Shown here in pieces: positions 37,053-44,639 of a stretch of 64,000 nucleotides of DNA (within the stretch, counting starts at the first letter, position 1; each line of letters starts with the position of its first letter). This DNA comes from Thermomonospora echinospora (GTDB taxonomy: Bacteria > Actinomycetota > Actinomycetes > Streptosporangiales > Streptosporangiaceae). Both the position numbers and the translations under genes were made by a program. The stretch spans positions 223,866 through 287,865 of the forward strand of contig NZ_FNVO01000007.1 in assembly GCF_900108175.1 (NCBI RefSeq), read 5' to 3'. Under the pieces are notes generated by a model, which was not told the DNA's origin, did not search any database, and saw nothing but the letters and a program-made list of their open reading frames with translations.

Positions 37053-37214
37053 TTATCCCGGATCGGGCGTCGCGAGCCCGTTCAGCAGTACGTCGAGCGC
37101 CTTGCGGCGGCGTTCAGGAGGAACGACGGCATCGGCCATCCGCATGAACGCGGCGACGTCCTCGACCGTCACGTCCTCGTGCAACCGGGCGACGGTTGCG
37201 GGGCAAGGCTGTGC
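37053..37214 (-). pseudogene. C-terminal remnant of a TetR-family regulator
   Basis: A 53-codon open stretch ending in TAA (37053-37055) reads HEDVTVEDVAAFMRMADAV followed by PPERRRKALDVLLNGLATP, the typical last helices of TetR ligand-binding domains. A TGA in frame at 37215-37217 cuts it off upstream. No HTH or start is present in the next 80 bp before the divergent pentapeptide gene. It looks like the tail of a gene deleted by recombination. The reading is by pattern; no alignment was possible. Confidence 0.6.
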
Positions 37215-37291
37215 TCACCGTGGAATGACAGAGGGGGTCGGTAGCGTCGGCGCAATGCGCACCCGACCCGGTCCCATGACCGCCTACGAGC

Positions 37292-37912
37292 ATGGCTGAC
37301 CGCAAGCACGGGCGGCCCGTGCCGCCCACCGACATCACGATCCGTTCGGAGGACTGGGACGGCCGGGACCTGTCCGGCCATGAGCATGCCAACGTGGCCT
37401 TCGTGGACGTGGATATGACCGAGGCGTCCGGGCGGGGGGCGGTATTCAGCGAGTGCGTCTTCCGGGGGGTGCGGTTCAACGCCTCCACGCACACGGACGC
37501 CGCGTTCGTGAACTGCACGTTCGTGCGGTGCTCGTTCTTCGACACCGCCTTCACCGGGTGCAAGCTCGTCGGGAGCATGTTCGACGGCTGCACGTACGGG
37601 CTGCTGAAGGCGGAGGGCGGCGACTGGTCATTCGCCGGGCTGCCCGGGGCCGATCTGCGCGGCTCGTCGTTCACCGGGGTGCGGATGCGGGAGGCGGACC
37701 TGACCGGGGCACGCTGCGCGGGGGCGTCCTTCCGCGACGTCGACCTGTCCGGCGCCTGGCTGCACAAGGCCGACCTGTCCGGCTGCGACCTGCGCGGCAG
37801 CAACCTGTCGTCGCTGGATCCGCGCACCGCCGCGCTGGCCGGCGCGGTGATCGACCCCGTTCAGGCGATCGTGCTCGCCGGGGCGCTGGGGCTGGAGGTC
37901 AGGGACCCGTGA
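37292..37912 (+). CDS. Pentapeptide-repeat protein
   Basis: A 206-residue protein built largely of A(D/N)LXX-type pentapeptides from about residue 25 to 180 (for example ADLRGSSFTGVRMREADLTG, and DLSGAWLHKADLSGCDLRGS). These form a right-handed quadrilateral beta-helix. Cys residues recur in the first half (CVFRG, CTFVRC, CKLV, CTYG). Some relatives (Qnr, McbG, MfpA) mimic DNA and protect gyrase; most have no known function. The short C-terminal tail (IVLAGALGLEV) is common to both types. Start ATG at 37292. Confidence 0.9.
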   Translation: MADRKHGRPVPPTDITIRSEDWDGRDLSGHEHANVAFVDVDMTEASGRGAVFSECVFRGVRFNASTHTDAAFVNCTFVRCSFFDTAFTGCKLVGSMFDGCTYGLLKAEGGDWSFAGLPGADLRGSSFTGVRMREADLTGARCAGASFRDVDLSGAWLHKADLSGCDLRGSNLSSLDPRTAALAGAVIDPVQAIVLAGALGLEVRDP

Positions 37913-37959
37913 GCGGCCAGGCCGCCGATCCCATGCGGCGCCGGGTCGGCCGGGGGACG

Positions 37960-37975
37960 TGTGACGCGGCTCACT
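37960..37975 (+). promoter_or_regulatory. CRP-type binding site
   Basis: TGTGA-CGCGGC-TCACT matches the TGTGA-N6-TCACA consensus of CRP-family regulators (including actinobacterial Crp/GlxR) at 9 of 10 fixed positions. It lies 84 bp upstream of the flippase-like gene and 48 bp past the pentapeptide gene. Confidence 0.5.
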
Positions 37976-38058
37976 TCCAAGGTTTCGTCACGTCTCTCGG
38001 GGAACAGCTTTACCGGCAGCACCGTTGCGCAAGATGATCAAGCTTGCGAGGTGAACCG

Positions 38059-39375
38059 GTGGACGGCGAGGGCGTGTTCGGCACAGGCGAGCCGGTCGCG
38101 CGGGAGCGCCGTGGCCGGTGGTGGCTCACCCGCGCCGCCCTGCTGCTCCTGGCCGCCGCCTCCCTCGTGGTCCTGGCCGACGAGCTGCCCGACTTGGGGC
38201 AGGTGTGGGCGACGGCGACCCGCGCCGAGCCCGTCTGGCTGGCCGTCCTGGTCGTGACAGCCGCGCTGTCCATGGGGGCCTTCGCCCGGCTGCAGCACCG
38301 GCTGCTGCGCCGCGGCGGCCTGCGGATCTCGCTGCGCCGCACGTTCGCGGTGACGTACGCGGGCAATGCGCTGTCCACCACGCTGCCCGCCGGGCCTGCG
38401 GTGAGCGTCGTCTACACCTTCCGGCAGTTCCGGCGCAGCGGCGCCACCGCCCAGCTGGCCACGGCGGTGATCGTGATCGGCGGGGTGATCACCACCACCG
38501 CCTACAGCCTGGTCGCGCTGCTGGCGCTGCTGGCCGAGCCGCATTCCCGGATCCCGGCCGCCCTGGCGCTGGCGGGGCTGGCGGTGCCGGCCGCCCTGGC
38601 GGTGCTGCTGTGGTCGGCCTCGCGGCGCGCGTCCTGGCCCGCCCGGCTGACGGCCCCGGCCCGCCGTGCCGTCCGCGCCTGCCTGGAACGCCCGCAGATC
38701 GCACCGCATGTGAGGCAGTTCCGCGAGGTGGTGCGCTCCCTGGCGGCGCCGAATCCGGACACCGCCCGGCCGGACACCGGGCACGCCGCGAATACGACAC
38801 AGACGGCCGACACGGTACAGACGGCGGACGCGACGCAGACGGCCGACTCGACGCAGACAGCGGGCGCGGCGGGGGGTTGGGGGCGCGGGCCGTTGCGGCT
38901 GTCGGCGGGTGACTGGGGGACATTGGCGGTCTTCGCCCTGCTCAACTGGCTGTTCGACATCCTGGCGCTGGTGGCGGCGACCCGCTCAGTGGGCATCGAG
39001 GTCTCCCCGTACGGGGTGGCGCTGGCGTACTTCGCCGCCCAGGCGGCGGGCAGCCTGCTGCCGGTGCTGCCGGGCGGGCTCGGAGCGATCGAGAGCGCGA
39101 TGGCGGGGGCGCTGGTGGCGCTGGGCTCCGGGTTGGCGTCGGCGGGCGCCGCCGTCGGGCTCTACCGGCTGGTCTCCTACTGGGGCATCGTCACGGTGGG
39201 CTGGCTGGCCTGGCTGGCACTGCGCGAGCGTCCCCGGCGGGCGCCCGGACTCACCCGCAGGCGGGTGCTGACGTGGGTCGAGGCACTGGGCACCGGTTTT
39301 GCCGCCACGGCCGGAATGACCGTCTGCCGGACGCTTCCGGCCGTGCGCTCGGCCGACACGCACCGCCCCGGCTGA
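38059..39375 (+). CDS. Lysylphosphatidylglycerol synthase-type TM (UPF0104/flippase-like) protein
   Basis: A 438-residue membrane protein with about eight hydrophobic segments. The family signs are the TYAGNALSTTLPAGPAVSVVYTFRQFRR loop and the PVLPGGLGAIESAMAGALVALG segment near the end, as in the transmembrane half of MprF and its stand-alone relatives. It lacks the aminoacyl-transferase half. It may flip lipids. A tandem TQTAD-type repeat (about 238-263) interrupts the middle. The start GTG at 38059 has GAGGTG 5-6 bases upstream. A CRP-type box precedes it. Confidence 0.85.
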   Translation: MDGEGVFGTGEPVARERRGRWWLTRAALLLLAAASLVVLADELPDLGQVWATATRAEPVWLAVLVVTAALSMGAFARLQHRLLRRGGLRISLRRTFAVTYAGNALSTTLPAGPAVSVVYTFRQFRRSGATAQLATAVIVIGGVITTTAYSLVALLALLAEPHSRIPAALALAGLAVPAALAVLLWSASRRASWPARLTAPARRAVRACLERPQIAPHVRQFREVVRSLAAPNPDTARPDTGHAANTTQTADTVQTADATQTADSTQTAGAAGGWGRGPLRLSAGDWGTLAVFALLNWLFDILALVAATRSVGIEVSPYGVALAYFAAQAAGSLLPVLPGGLGAIESAMAGALVALGSGLASAGAAVGLYRLVSYWGIVTVGWLAWLALRERPRRAPGLTRRRVLTWVEALGTGFAATAGMTVCRTLPAVRSADTHRPG

Positions 39376-39767
39376 CCGCACTGTTCCGTCGCCCCTTTTC
39401 CGGCACCCGGTCCACGGCCGCAGGGGAACACTCCTCACCGACTCGACCGGGTTCCGCCGGGCGATCGCAGTTGACATGGCATTCGCCGATGTCAACGGCA
39501 CGGCCGGCGATTCACGACCGCCCTCCGAAACCATGTCCAGTCTGCCCCGAATTGTCCATAAATGATGGCCATACCAGGCCTGTTCATCGATGAGACCAGG
39601 CCACAGGTCTTGCGCCCGCGAGGCGCGACGGGGAGCATATGTCGCTCGTAGGCTGAACAAACCGCAGGAAAACGGGGTGTCCGCGGGTGTCTCGAGTGTT
39701 CCCGCGCCTTCGCGGACGCGCATCGCGGCCCCATCGGCGCCCGTCCCGCTTGAGGAGGGCGGCCAGG
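39376..39767. other. Long leader region upstream of the conservon operon
   Basis: 392 bp without a credible gene. It contains the dyad GTTGACAT (39470-39477) / ATGTCAAC (39489-39496) with an 11-nt spacer, and an AT-richer stretch around 39,550-39,575 (TTGTCCATAAATGATGG) suitable for a promoter. The last 50 bp before the sensor gene are GC-rich, with GAGGAGGGCGGCCAGG just before the start. Confidence 0.5.
39470..39496. promoter_or_regulatory. TTGACAT/ATGTCAA dyad
   Basis: Perfect 8-bp arms GTTGACAT and ATGTCAAC with an 11-bp spacer, in the gap before the sensor gene. A regulator site is likely; the TTGACA inside it has no -10 at the right distance. Confidence 0.4.
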
Positions 39768-42251
39768 ATGGTTGTCGCCGAGAACGGACCCGCGGCCGCG
39801 GTACGGCCGAGACGCCGCCGCTCGATCCGGCTGCGCATCGCCGGGCTGCTGGTCATCCCGATGGTCTCCCTGATCGCCCTGTGGGGCTTTGCCGCCAACG
39901 TCACCCTCGGCGCGGCCCTCGACCGGTACGCGATCTCCCACTCCTACGACGCGATCGTCCAGCCGGCCACCGTCGCCACCGCGCACATCCAGCGGGAGCG
40001 CACGCTGTCCTCGGTGTTCATCAGCACCGACGGCGTCCAGGGACGGGCCGACCTGGACGCGCAGCGGGCCAGGACCGACGCCGCCGTGGCCGCGCTGCGC
40101 AAGGCGGCCGGCGACGGCATCGACGACACGCTGGGCCGGCGCGCCCGAGACCTGCTGACCGAGCTGCTCGGCACGCTGGACGGGCTGGGCGCAGTGCGCT
40201 CGGCGGTCGACTCGGGTCGGATGAACGTGGTCGAGGTCATCGAGGCCTACGGCGACATGAACGAGACCGCCTTCCGGATGTACCGCAGCCAGCGGGTCGA
40301 CGACCTGGACGTCTTCCAGCAGGGCCACGGGGTGATCTCGGTGACCTGGTCCCGGGAGTACCTGGTCCGCGAGGACGCGCTGATCACCGCGATCCAGGCG
40401 TCCGGTGGCCGGATGACCACCGCCGAGCGGACCGCGCTGGTGGAGTGGGCCGCCAAGCGGCGGCAGCAGCTTGAGCTGGGCCTGACGGAGCTGGACGGCC
40501 CCTTGCTGACCACCATCGAGGAGTACCTCGAGCAGCCGGACTACCAGCGTTTCCAGGCGATGGAGGATGCGGTCCTGGCCTCCCGCGGATCACGGCTGCC
40601 GGCCGCCACCGACTCCTGGGCGCAGACCGTCCCGGCGGTGCTGGCCACGCTGGACGAGGCTGTCACCGAGACCGGTCTGGCGCTGGAGCGCGAGAACGAG
40701 GTGGTCGGCGACCGTATCGTGCTGCGGCTGGTGACGGTCGGCGGGTTCGGCCTGCTGGCGGTGATCGTCTCGCTCGTGCTGACGGCCCTGTTCGCCCGGG
40801 GTCTGGTCCGCGAGCTGCTCGGGTTGCAGCGGGCCGCCGACGAGTTGGCCGACGACCGGCTGCCCGACGTGGTCGGCCGGCTGCGCCGCGGCGAGGACGT
40901 GGACGTGGACGCCGCCATGAACACCGCGTCGCTGGAGGGCGGCCGGACCACCGAGGTCGCCGGGGTCGCCACCGCCTTCACCAAGGTGCAGCGCACCGCG
41001 ATCGAGACCGCGGTCAGCGAGGCGCACCTGCGCAAGGGCATCAGCCGTGTCTTCCTCAACCTGGCCTGGCGCAGCCAGTCGCTGCTGCACCGGCAGCTGC
41101 GCATGCTGGACGCCATGGAGCGCCGGGTCGCCGACCCCGACGTCTTGGAGGACCTGTTCCGCATCGACCACCTGACCACCCGGATGCGGCGGCACGCCGA
41201 GGGCCTGATCATCCTGTCCGGCGCGGCGCCGGGCCGGGGCTGGAGCCGGCCGGTGCCGATCGAGGACGTGCTGCGCTCGGCGGCCGCCGAGGTGGAGGAC
41301 TTCACCCGGGTGGAGGTGGTCGCCGGCACCCCGGCCGCGCTGGCGGGCGCGGCGGTCGCCGACATCGTCCACCTGCTGGCCGAGCTGGTGGAGAACGCCA
41401 CCCAGTACTCGCCGCCGCCCACCGAGGTGCTGGTGCGCGGCGAGTTGGTGGCCAACGGCTACGCGATTGAGGTGATCGACCGGGGCATCGGCATCGACGC
41501 GCGCGAGCGGGCGGACCTGAACCAGCGGCTGGCCGAGCCGCCGGAGTTCGACCTGGCCGACACCGACCGGCTGGGGCTGTTCGTGGTCGCCCGGCTGGCT
41601 GCCCGGCACGGCGTCAAGGTGGCGTTGCAGGAGTCGGTGTACGGCGGGACCACCGCCGTGGTGCTGCTCCCGCCCGATCTGGTCGCCGACACGGCGCTGC
41701 CTCCGGGCGACGCCGAGCCCGAGGTGCTCAACGCGCTCGACGTTCCCCGGCAGAGCACCGGACCGCAGCTGCCGGCCGGCCCGCAGGGGACCGCCGGGGA
41801 GCCGGGTCGGATCGAGGTGCCCGCCGCGCGCTCCTGGTTCGAGCCCCAGCAGGCCACCACAGACCGCACGCCCCCGGCCGGTGGCCGGGCGGACGGGCCG
41901 TACCTGGTGACCGGACCACAGCCGGTGACGGGACCGCAGCCGGTGAGCGGGCGGCACACGGCGACGGAGCCGGCCGGGGCGGACGTCCCGGGCCGGGAGT
42001 CGGCCGACGGACGTCCCGCGCCGCTGCCGCGCCGGGTCCGGCAGGCCAACCTGGTGCCGCAACTGCGCGCGGTCGGCCCGGTCGGCTCCACCGACGAGGA
42101 CGGGTCCGCGGAGCCGGAGGGCCTGCCCCGCGACCGCTCCGCCGAGCAGAGCCGTGACCTGCTCGCCTCGCTGCAAGGCGGATGGCTGCGCGGCCGTGCC
42201 GACGATGAGGACGGCTCCGGCGACGGAGCCGCTGATGGAGGTAAGTCATGA
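39768..42251 (+). CDS. Nitrate/nitrite-sensing-domain histidine-kinase-like protein (conservon sensor, CvnA-type)
   Basis: An 827-residue membrane sensor. TM1 is at about 22-42, an extracytoplasmic NIT domain at about 45-300 (IQRERTLSSVFISTDG opening), TM2 at about 320-345, then HAMP-like and dimerisation helices and a GHKL ATPase (LLAELVENATQYSPP N-box, VIDRGIGI, RLGLFVVARLAARHGV). A Pro/Gly-rich tail of about 190 residues with TGPQPVTGPQPVSG repeats ends the protein. Conservon sensors signal through the next three proteins rather than a response regulator. The ATG at 39768 is the best start; the stop overlaps the Roadblock gene by four bases. Confidence 0.9.
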   Translation: MVVAENGPAAAVRPRRRRSIRLRIAGLLVIPMVSLIALWGFAANVTLGAALDRYAISHSYDAIVQPATVATAHIQRERTLSSVFISTDGVQGRADLDAQRARTDAAVAALRKAAGDGIDDTLGRRARDLLTELLGTLDGLGAVRSAVDSGRMNVVEVIEAYGDMNETAFRMYRSQRVDDLDVFQQGHGVISVTWSREYLVREDALITAIQASGGRMTTAERTALVEWAAKRRQQLELGLTELDGPLLTTIEEYLEQPDYQRFQAMEDAVLASRGSRLPAATDSWAQTVPAVLATLDEAVTETGLALERENEVVGDRIVLRLVTVGGFGLLAVIVSLVLTALFARGLVRELLGLQRAADELADDRLPDVVGRLRRGEDVDVDAAMNTASLEGGRTTEVAGVATAFTKVQRTAIETAVSEAHLRKGISRVFLNLAWRSQSLLHRQLRMLDAMERRVADPDVLEDLFRIDHLTTRMRRHAEGLIILSGAAPGRGWSRPVPIEDVLRSAAAEVEDFTRVEVVAGTPAALAGAAVADIVHLLAELVENATQYSPPPTEVLVRGELVANGYAIEVIDRGIGIDARERADLNQRLAEPPEFDLADTDRLGLFVVARLAARHGVKVALQESVYGGTTAVVLLPPDLVADTALPPGDAEPEVLNALDVPRQSTGPQLPAGPQGTAGEPGRIEVPAARSWFEPQQATTDRTPPAGGRADGPYLVTGPQPVTGPQPVSGRHTATEPAGADVPGRESADGRPAPLPRRVRQANLVPQLRAVGPVGSTDEDGSAEPEGLPRDRSAEQSRDLLASLQGGWLRGRADDEDGSGDGAADGGKS

Positions 42252-42652
42252 CCGAGTCCGGTGTCGCCGGCGAGCTGGGCTGGCTGCTCGACGATCTCGT
42301 CGACAGGGTCGGCCAGATACGCAAGGTGATCGTGTTGTCCCGGGACGGTCTGGTGATGGGGGCCTCGCGCGGGGTGGCGCGCGAGGACGCCGAGTACCTG
42401 GCCGCGCTGGCAGCCGGTTTCCACAGCCTGGCGGTGGGGGCCAAGCCGCACCTGGCCAGCGGGGAGGTCCGGCAGACCATCGTGGAGATGGAAGACGGGC
42501 TGTTCTTCGTGGTCCCCGCCGGCAGCGGCAGTTGCCTGGCGCTGCTCAGCGAGGCCGGAGCCAACGCCGGCCTGGTCGCCTACGAGATGACCATGCTGGT
42601 CAAGCGGGTGCGCAAACAACTGTCCACAGGGATCAGACGACCGGCGGAGTGA
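42248..42652 (+). CDS. Roadblock/LC7-domain protein (CvnB-type)
   Basis: A 134-residue protein with one Roadblock/LC7 fold, related to MglB, which regulates small GTPases. The core is LGWLLDDLVDRVGQIRKVIVLSRDGLVMGAS, followed by LAALAAGFHSLA and IVEMEDGLFFVVPAG. It is expected to act as GAP or co-regulator for the GTPase two genes downstream. The start ATG overlaps the sensor stop (ATGA). No membrane segment. Confidence 0.93.
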   Translation: MTESGVAGELGWLLDDLVDRVGQIRKVIVLSRDGLVMGASRGVAREDAEYLAALAAGFHSLAVGAKPHLASGEVRQTIVEMEDGLFFVVPAGSGSCLALLSEAGANAGLVAYEMTMLVKRVRKQLSTGIRRPAE

Positions 42653-42658
42653 GCCGCC

Positions 42659-43045
42659 ATGCAGTCATGGACAGATCCGCCCGGTGAACGCTGGATCGAC
42701 GAGGCCGCGGGGCCACTGGTACGCCCGTACGCGCTGACCGGAGGGCGGGCCAGACCGCGCGGTGAGCCGCTGGACATCGTGGCGATCCTGATCGGGTCGG
42801 GCCGGCCGGTGCCCGGGCACGTTCGGCTCACCCGCGAGCAGCAGCGGCTGCTGGCGCTGTGCCGGCGGCCGTACACGGTCGCCGACCTGGCCTCGGAGCT
42901 GGACCTGCCGCTGGGCGTGGTCGTGGTGCTGGTGGACGAGCTGTTGGAGCAGGGGCTGATCGAGGTGGCCCGGCCGGCCGCCCCGGCCGCGCGCCCCGAT
43001 CCGCGGCTGCTGAGGAGGGTGATCGATGAGCTTCGCGCGCTCTGA
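42659..43045 (+). CDS. DUF742 protein (CvnC-type)
   Basis: A 128-residue winged-helix-like protein of the DUF742 family, third gene of conservons. Typical features: DPPGERWIDEAAGPLVRPYALTGGRARP opening, CRRPYTVADLASELDLPLGVVVVLVDELLEQGLIEV winged helix, and a PDPRLLRRVIDELRAL tail. Its role is thought to be scaffolding between sensor and GTPase. Its last 20 bp overlap the GTPase gene. Start ATG at 42659, 6 bp after the Roadblock stop. Confidence 0.93.
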   Translation: MQSWTDPPGERWIDEAAGPLVRPYALTGGRARPRGEPLDIVAILIGSGRPVPGHVRLTREQQRLLALCRRPYTVADLASELDLPLGVVVVLVDELLEQGLIEVARPAAPAARPDPRLLRRVIDELRAL

Positions 43046-43607
43046 CGACGGGCCACGGATCGCGCTGAAGATCCTGGTCGCCGGGGGTTTCGGGGTCGGC
43101 AAGACGACCCTGGTGGGCAGTGTCAGCGAGATCCGGCCGCTGCGTACCGAGGAGTTCCTCACCGACGCCAGTGTCGGGGTGGACGACACCCGCGGGGTGG
43201 AGGCCAAGACCACCACCACCGTGGCGATGGACTTCGGCCGGATCACGATGCGCGACGGGGTGGTCCTCTACCTGTTCGGCACGCCCGGACAGGACCGGTT
43301 CTGGTTCATGTGGAACGAGCTGGCCCGGGGGGCGCTGGGTGCGGTGGTGCTGGCCGACACCCGCCGGCTGACCGCCAGCTTCGCCTCCATCGACTACTTC
43401 GAGCAGCGCGACATTCCGTTCGTCGTCGCGGTCAACTGCTTCGAGGGCGCCCACCGGTACAGCTTGGAGGAGATCCGCGACGCCCTGGACGTGGACCCGC
43501 AGGTGCCGGTGGTCACCTGCGACGCCCGCGACCGCGAGTCGGCCAAGCACGTCCTGATCTCCCTGATCGAGCACGCCGTCCAGCACTCCGTCCCGGCTCC
43601 CGGCTAG
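43026..43607 (+). CDS. Small Ras-like GTPase (CvnD-type)
   Basis: A 193-residue P-loop GTPase of the conservon type. G1 is GGFGVGKTT (20-28) and G3 is FGTPGQDRF. The usual G4 NKxD is replaced by VNCFEG, which is normal for the family. It is probably the output of the sensor/Roadblock/DUF742 module. Start ATG at 43026, inside the DUF742 gene. Many conservons end with a cytochrome P450 gene; none follows here. Confidence 0.94.
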   Translation: MSFARSDDGPRIALKILVAGGFGVGKTTLVGSVSEIRPLRTEEFLTDASVGVDDTRGVEAKTTTTVAMDFGRITMRDGVVLYLFGTPGQDRFWFMWNELARGALGAVVLADTRRLTASFASIDYFEQRDIPFVVAVNCFEGAHRYSLEEIRDALDVDPQVPVVTCDARDRESAKHVLISLIEHAVQHSVPAPG

Positions 43608-44150
43608 CCGGCCTGAGGCGAGCCGGCCCGCGCGTACTGCCGCCCCGGGACTCCGGCCGCGGCCCGGCGAAGGCGAGTGGTCACCGCACCGGCCCGCGGG
43701 CCGGTGCGCCCGGGTCCGGCCGGAGCGCCGTCCCGGTCACCGGGCGGACGCCCGACGCCGTTCGGCGGTGATGCCGCAGGCCGCCGGTTCCGGAGGCCGG
43801 GAGTGGACCGGCGGTCCTAGGACTCCGCTCGGACCTTGGACCGATATCACCGCTGAGCGGGACAGGACGTGCCGGAACGGGCGGGCGGGGCCGTTGAATG
43901 GGATGCGGGACAGGGCACGTCCGCGCGGGTCGGCACCCGAGCGGAGCCGTCCTGCCCGCAAACAGGCACTTGGCCAGCAGACGGATCCCGGGAGCCGCCG
44001 GGACCCGTCGGGCGGAAGGGACCGGCTTCGATGGGCGAACGGGCATACGCGGCTTGTGGTGCCGGCTGCGCACCTGCCGACCGGTTTTCCGAGCGGCAGG
44101 CGGGACGGCGCGGGCCCGGGTCGCCGAACGGCCCGTCGGGGACGGCGGCC
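43608..44150. other. Intergenic region after the conservon operon
   Basis: 543 bp without a credible gene. It contains the palindrome at 43685-43708, an AT-richer GGACCGATATCACC stretch near 43,840 and an otherwise GC-rich sequence. A promoter for the flavin-reductase gene is expected somewhere before 44,151 but no clear box is visible. Confidence 0.5.
43685..43708 (+). terminator. 24-nt perfect palindrome after conservon operon
   Basis: Arms CGCACCGGCCCG and CGGGCCGGTGCG form a perfect palindrome, 78 bp after the GTPase stop. A transcription terminator is likely; as a DNA palindrome it could also bind a dimer. Confidence 0.6.
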
Positions 44151-44639
44151 ATGTCCGTGACGGACATCGACGGCGCGCGGTTCCGTTCCGTGCTCGGCCG
44201 GTTCGCCACCGGAGTGGTCGCCGTCACCGCGATCGGTCCCGGCGGACGGCCGGCGGGGCTGGCGGCCAACTCCTTCACCTCGGTGTCACTGGACCCGCCC
44301 CTGGTGTCGTTCTGCGTGGCGCACACCAGCACCAGCTGGCCGCGGCTGCGCGAGGCCGAACGGTTGTGCGTCAACATCCTGAGCCGCTCCCAGGAGGAGG
44401 TCTGCCGCCGGCTCGCCGCCAAGGGCGGCGACAAGTTCGCCGGGCTGGAGTGGACGCTCTCGCCCGGCGGCGGGCCGGTGCTGGAGGGCGCGCTGGCCTG
44501 GATCGAGTGCGCGGTGGAAGCGGAGATCCCGGCCGGCGACCACCGGATCGTCGTGGCCCGGGTGCATCACCTGGACAAGCACCATGACGGCGACCCGCTG
44601 CTGTTCTACCGGGGCGCCTACGGGAGGTTCGATGGCTGA
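44151..44639 (+). CDS. Flavin reductase (FMN-binding, DIM6/NTAB family)
   Basis: A 162-residue flavin reductase of two-component monooxygenase type. The core pattern is FRSVLGRFATGVVAVTAIGPGGRPAGLAANSFTSVSLDPPLVSFCVAHTSTSW and, later, the DHRIVVARVHHLDKHHDGDPLLFYRGAYGRF end. It supplies reduced FMN/FAD to a partner oxygenase. The start ATG at 44151 gives the usual opening (MSVTDIDGARFRS); a GTG at 44157 is possible. It overlaps the next gene by 8 bp, so the acyl-CoA dehydrogenase-like product is its probable partner. Confidence 0.9.
   Translation: MSVTDIDGARFRSVLGRFATGVVAVTAIGPGGRPAGLAANSFTSVSLDPPLVSFCVAHTSTSWPRLREAERLCVNILSRSQEEVCRRLAAKGGDKFAGLEWTLSPGGGPVLEGALAWIECAVEAEIPAGDHRIVVARVHHLDKHHDGDPLLFYRGAYGRFDG

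Noticed and set aside
37035-37244. Small plus-strand protein gene
   Set aside because: It is antisense to the TetR remnant, has no ribosome binding site and an unremarkable Arg/Gly-rich translation.
39471-39476. TTGACA as a -35 box of the conservon promoter
   Set aside because: No -10 hexamer lies 16-18 bp downstream; it is better explained as part of the perfect dyad.
43685-43708. Phage attachment or integration site
   Set aside because: A palindrome alone is not evidence; no integrase, tRNA or direct repeat is nearby, and the position fits a terminator.
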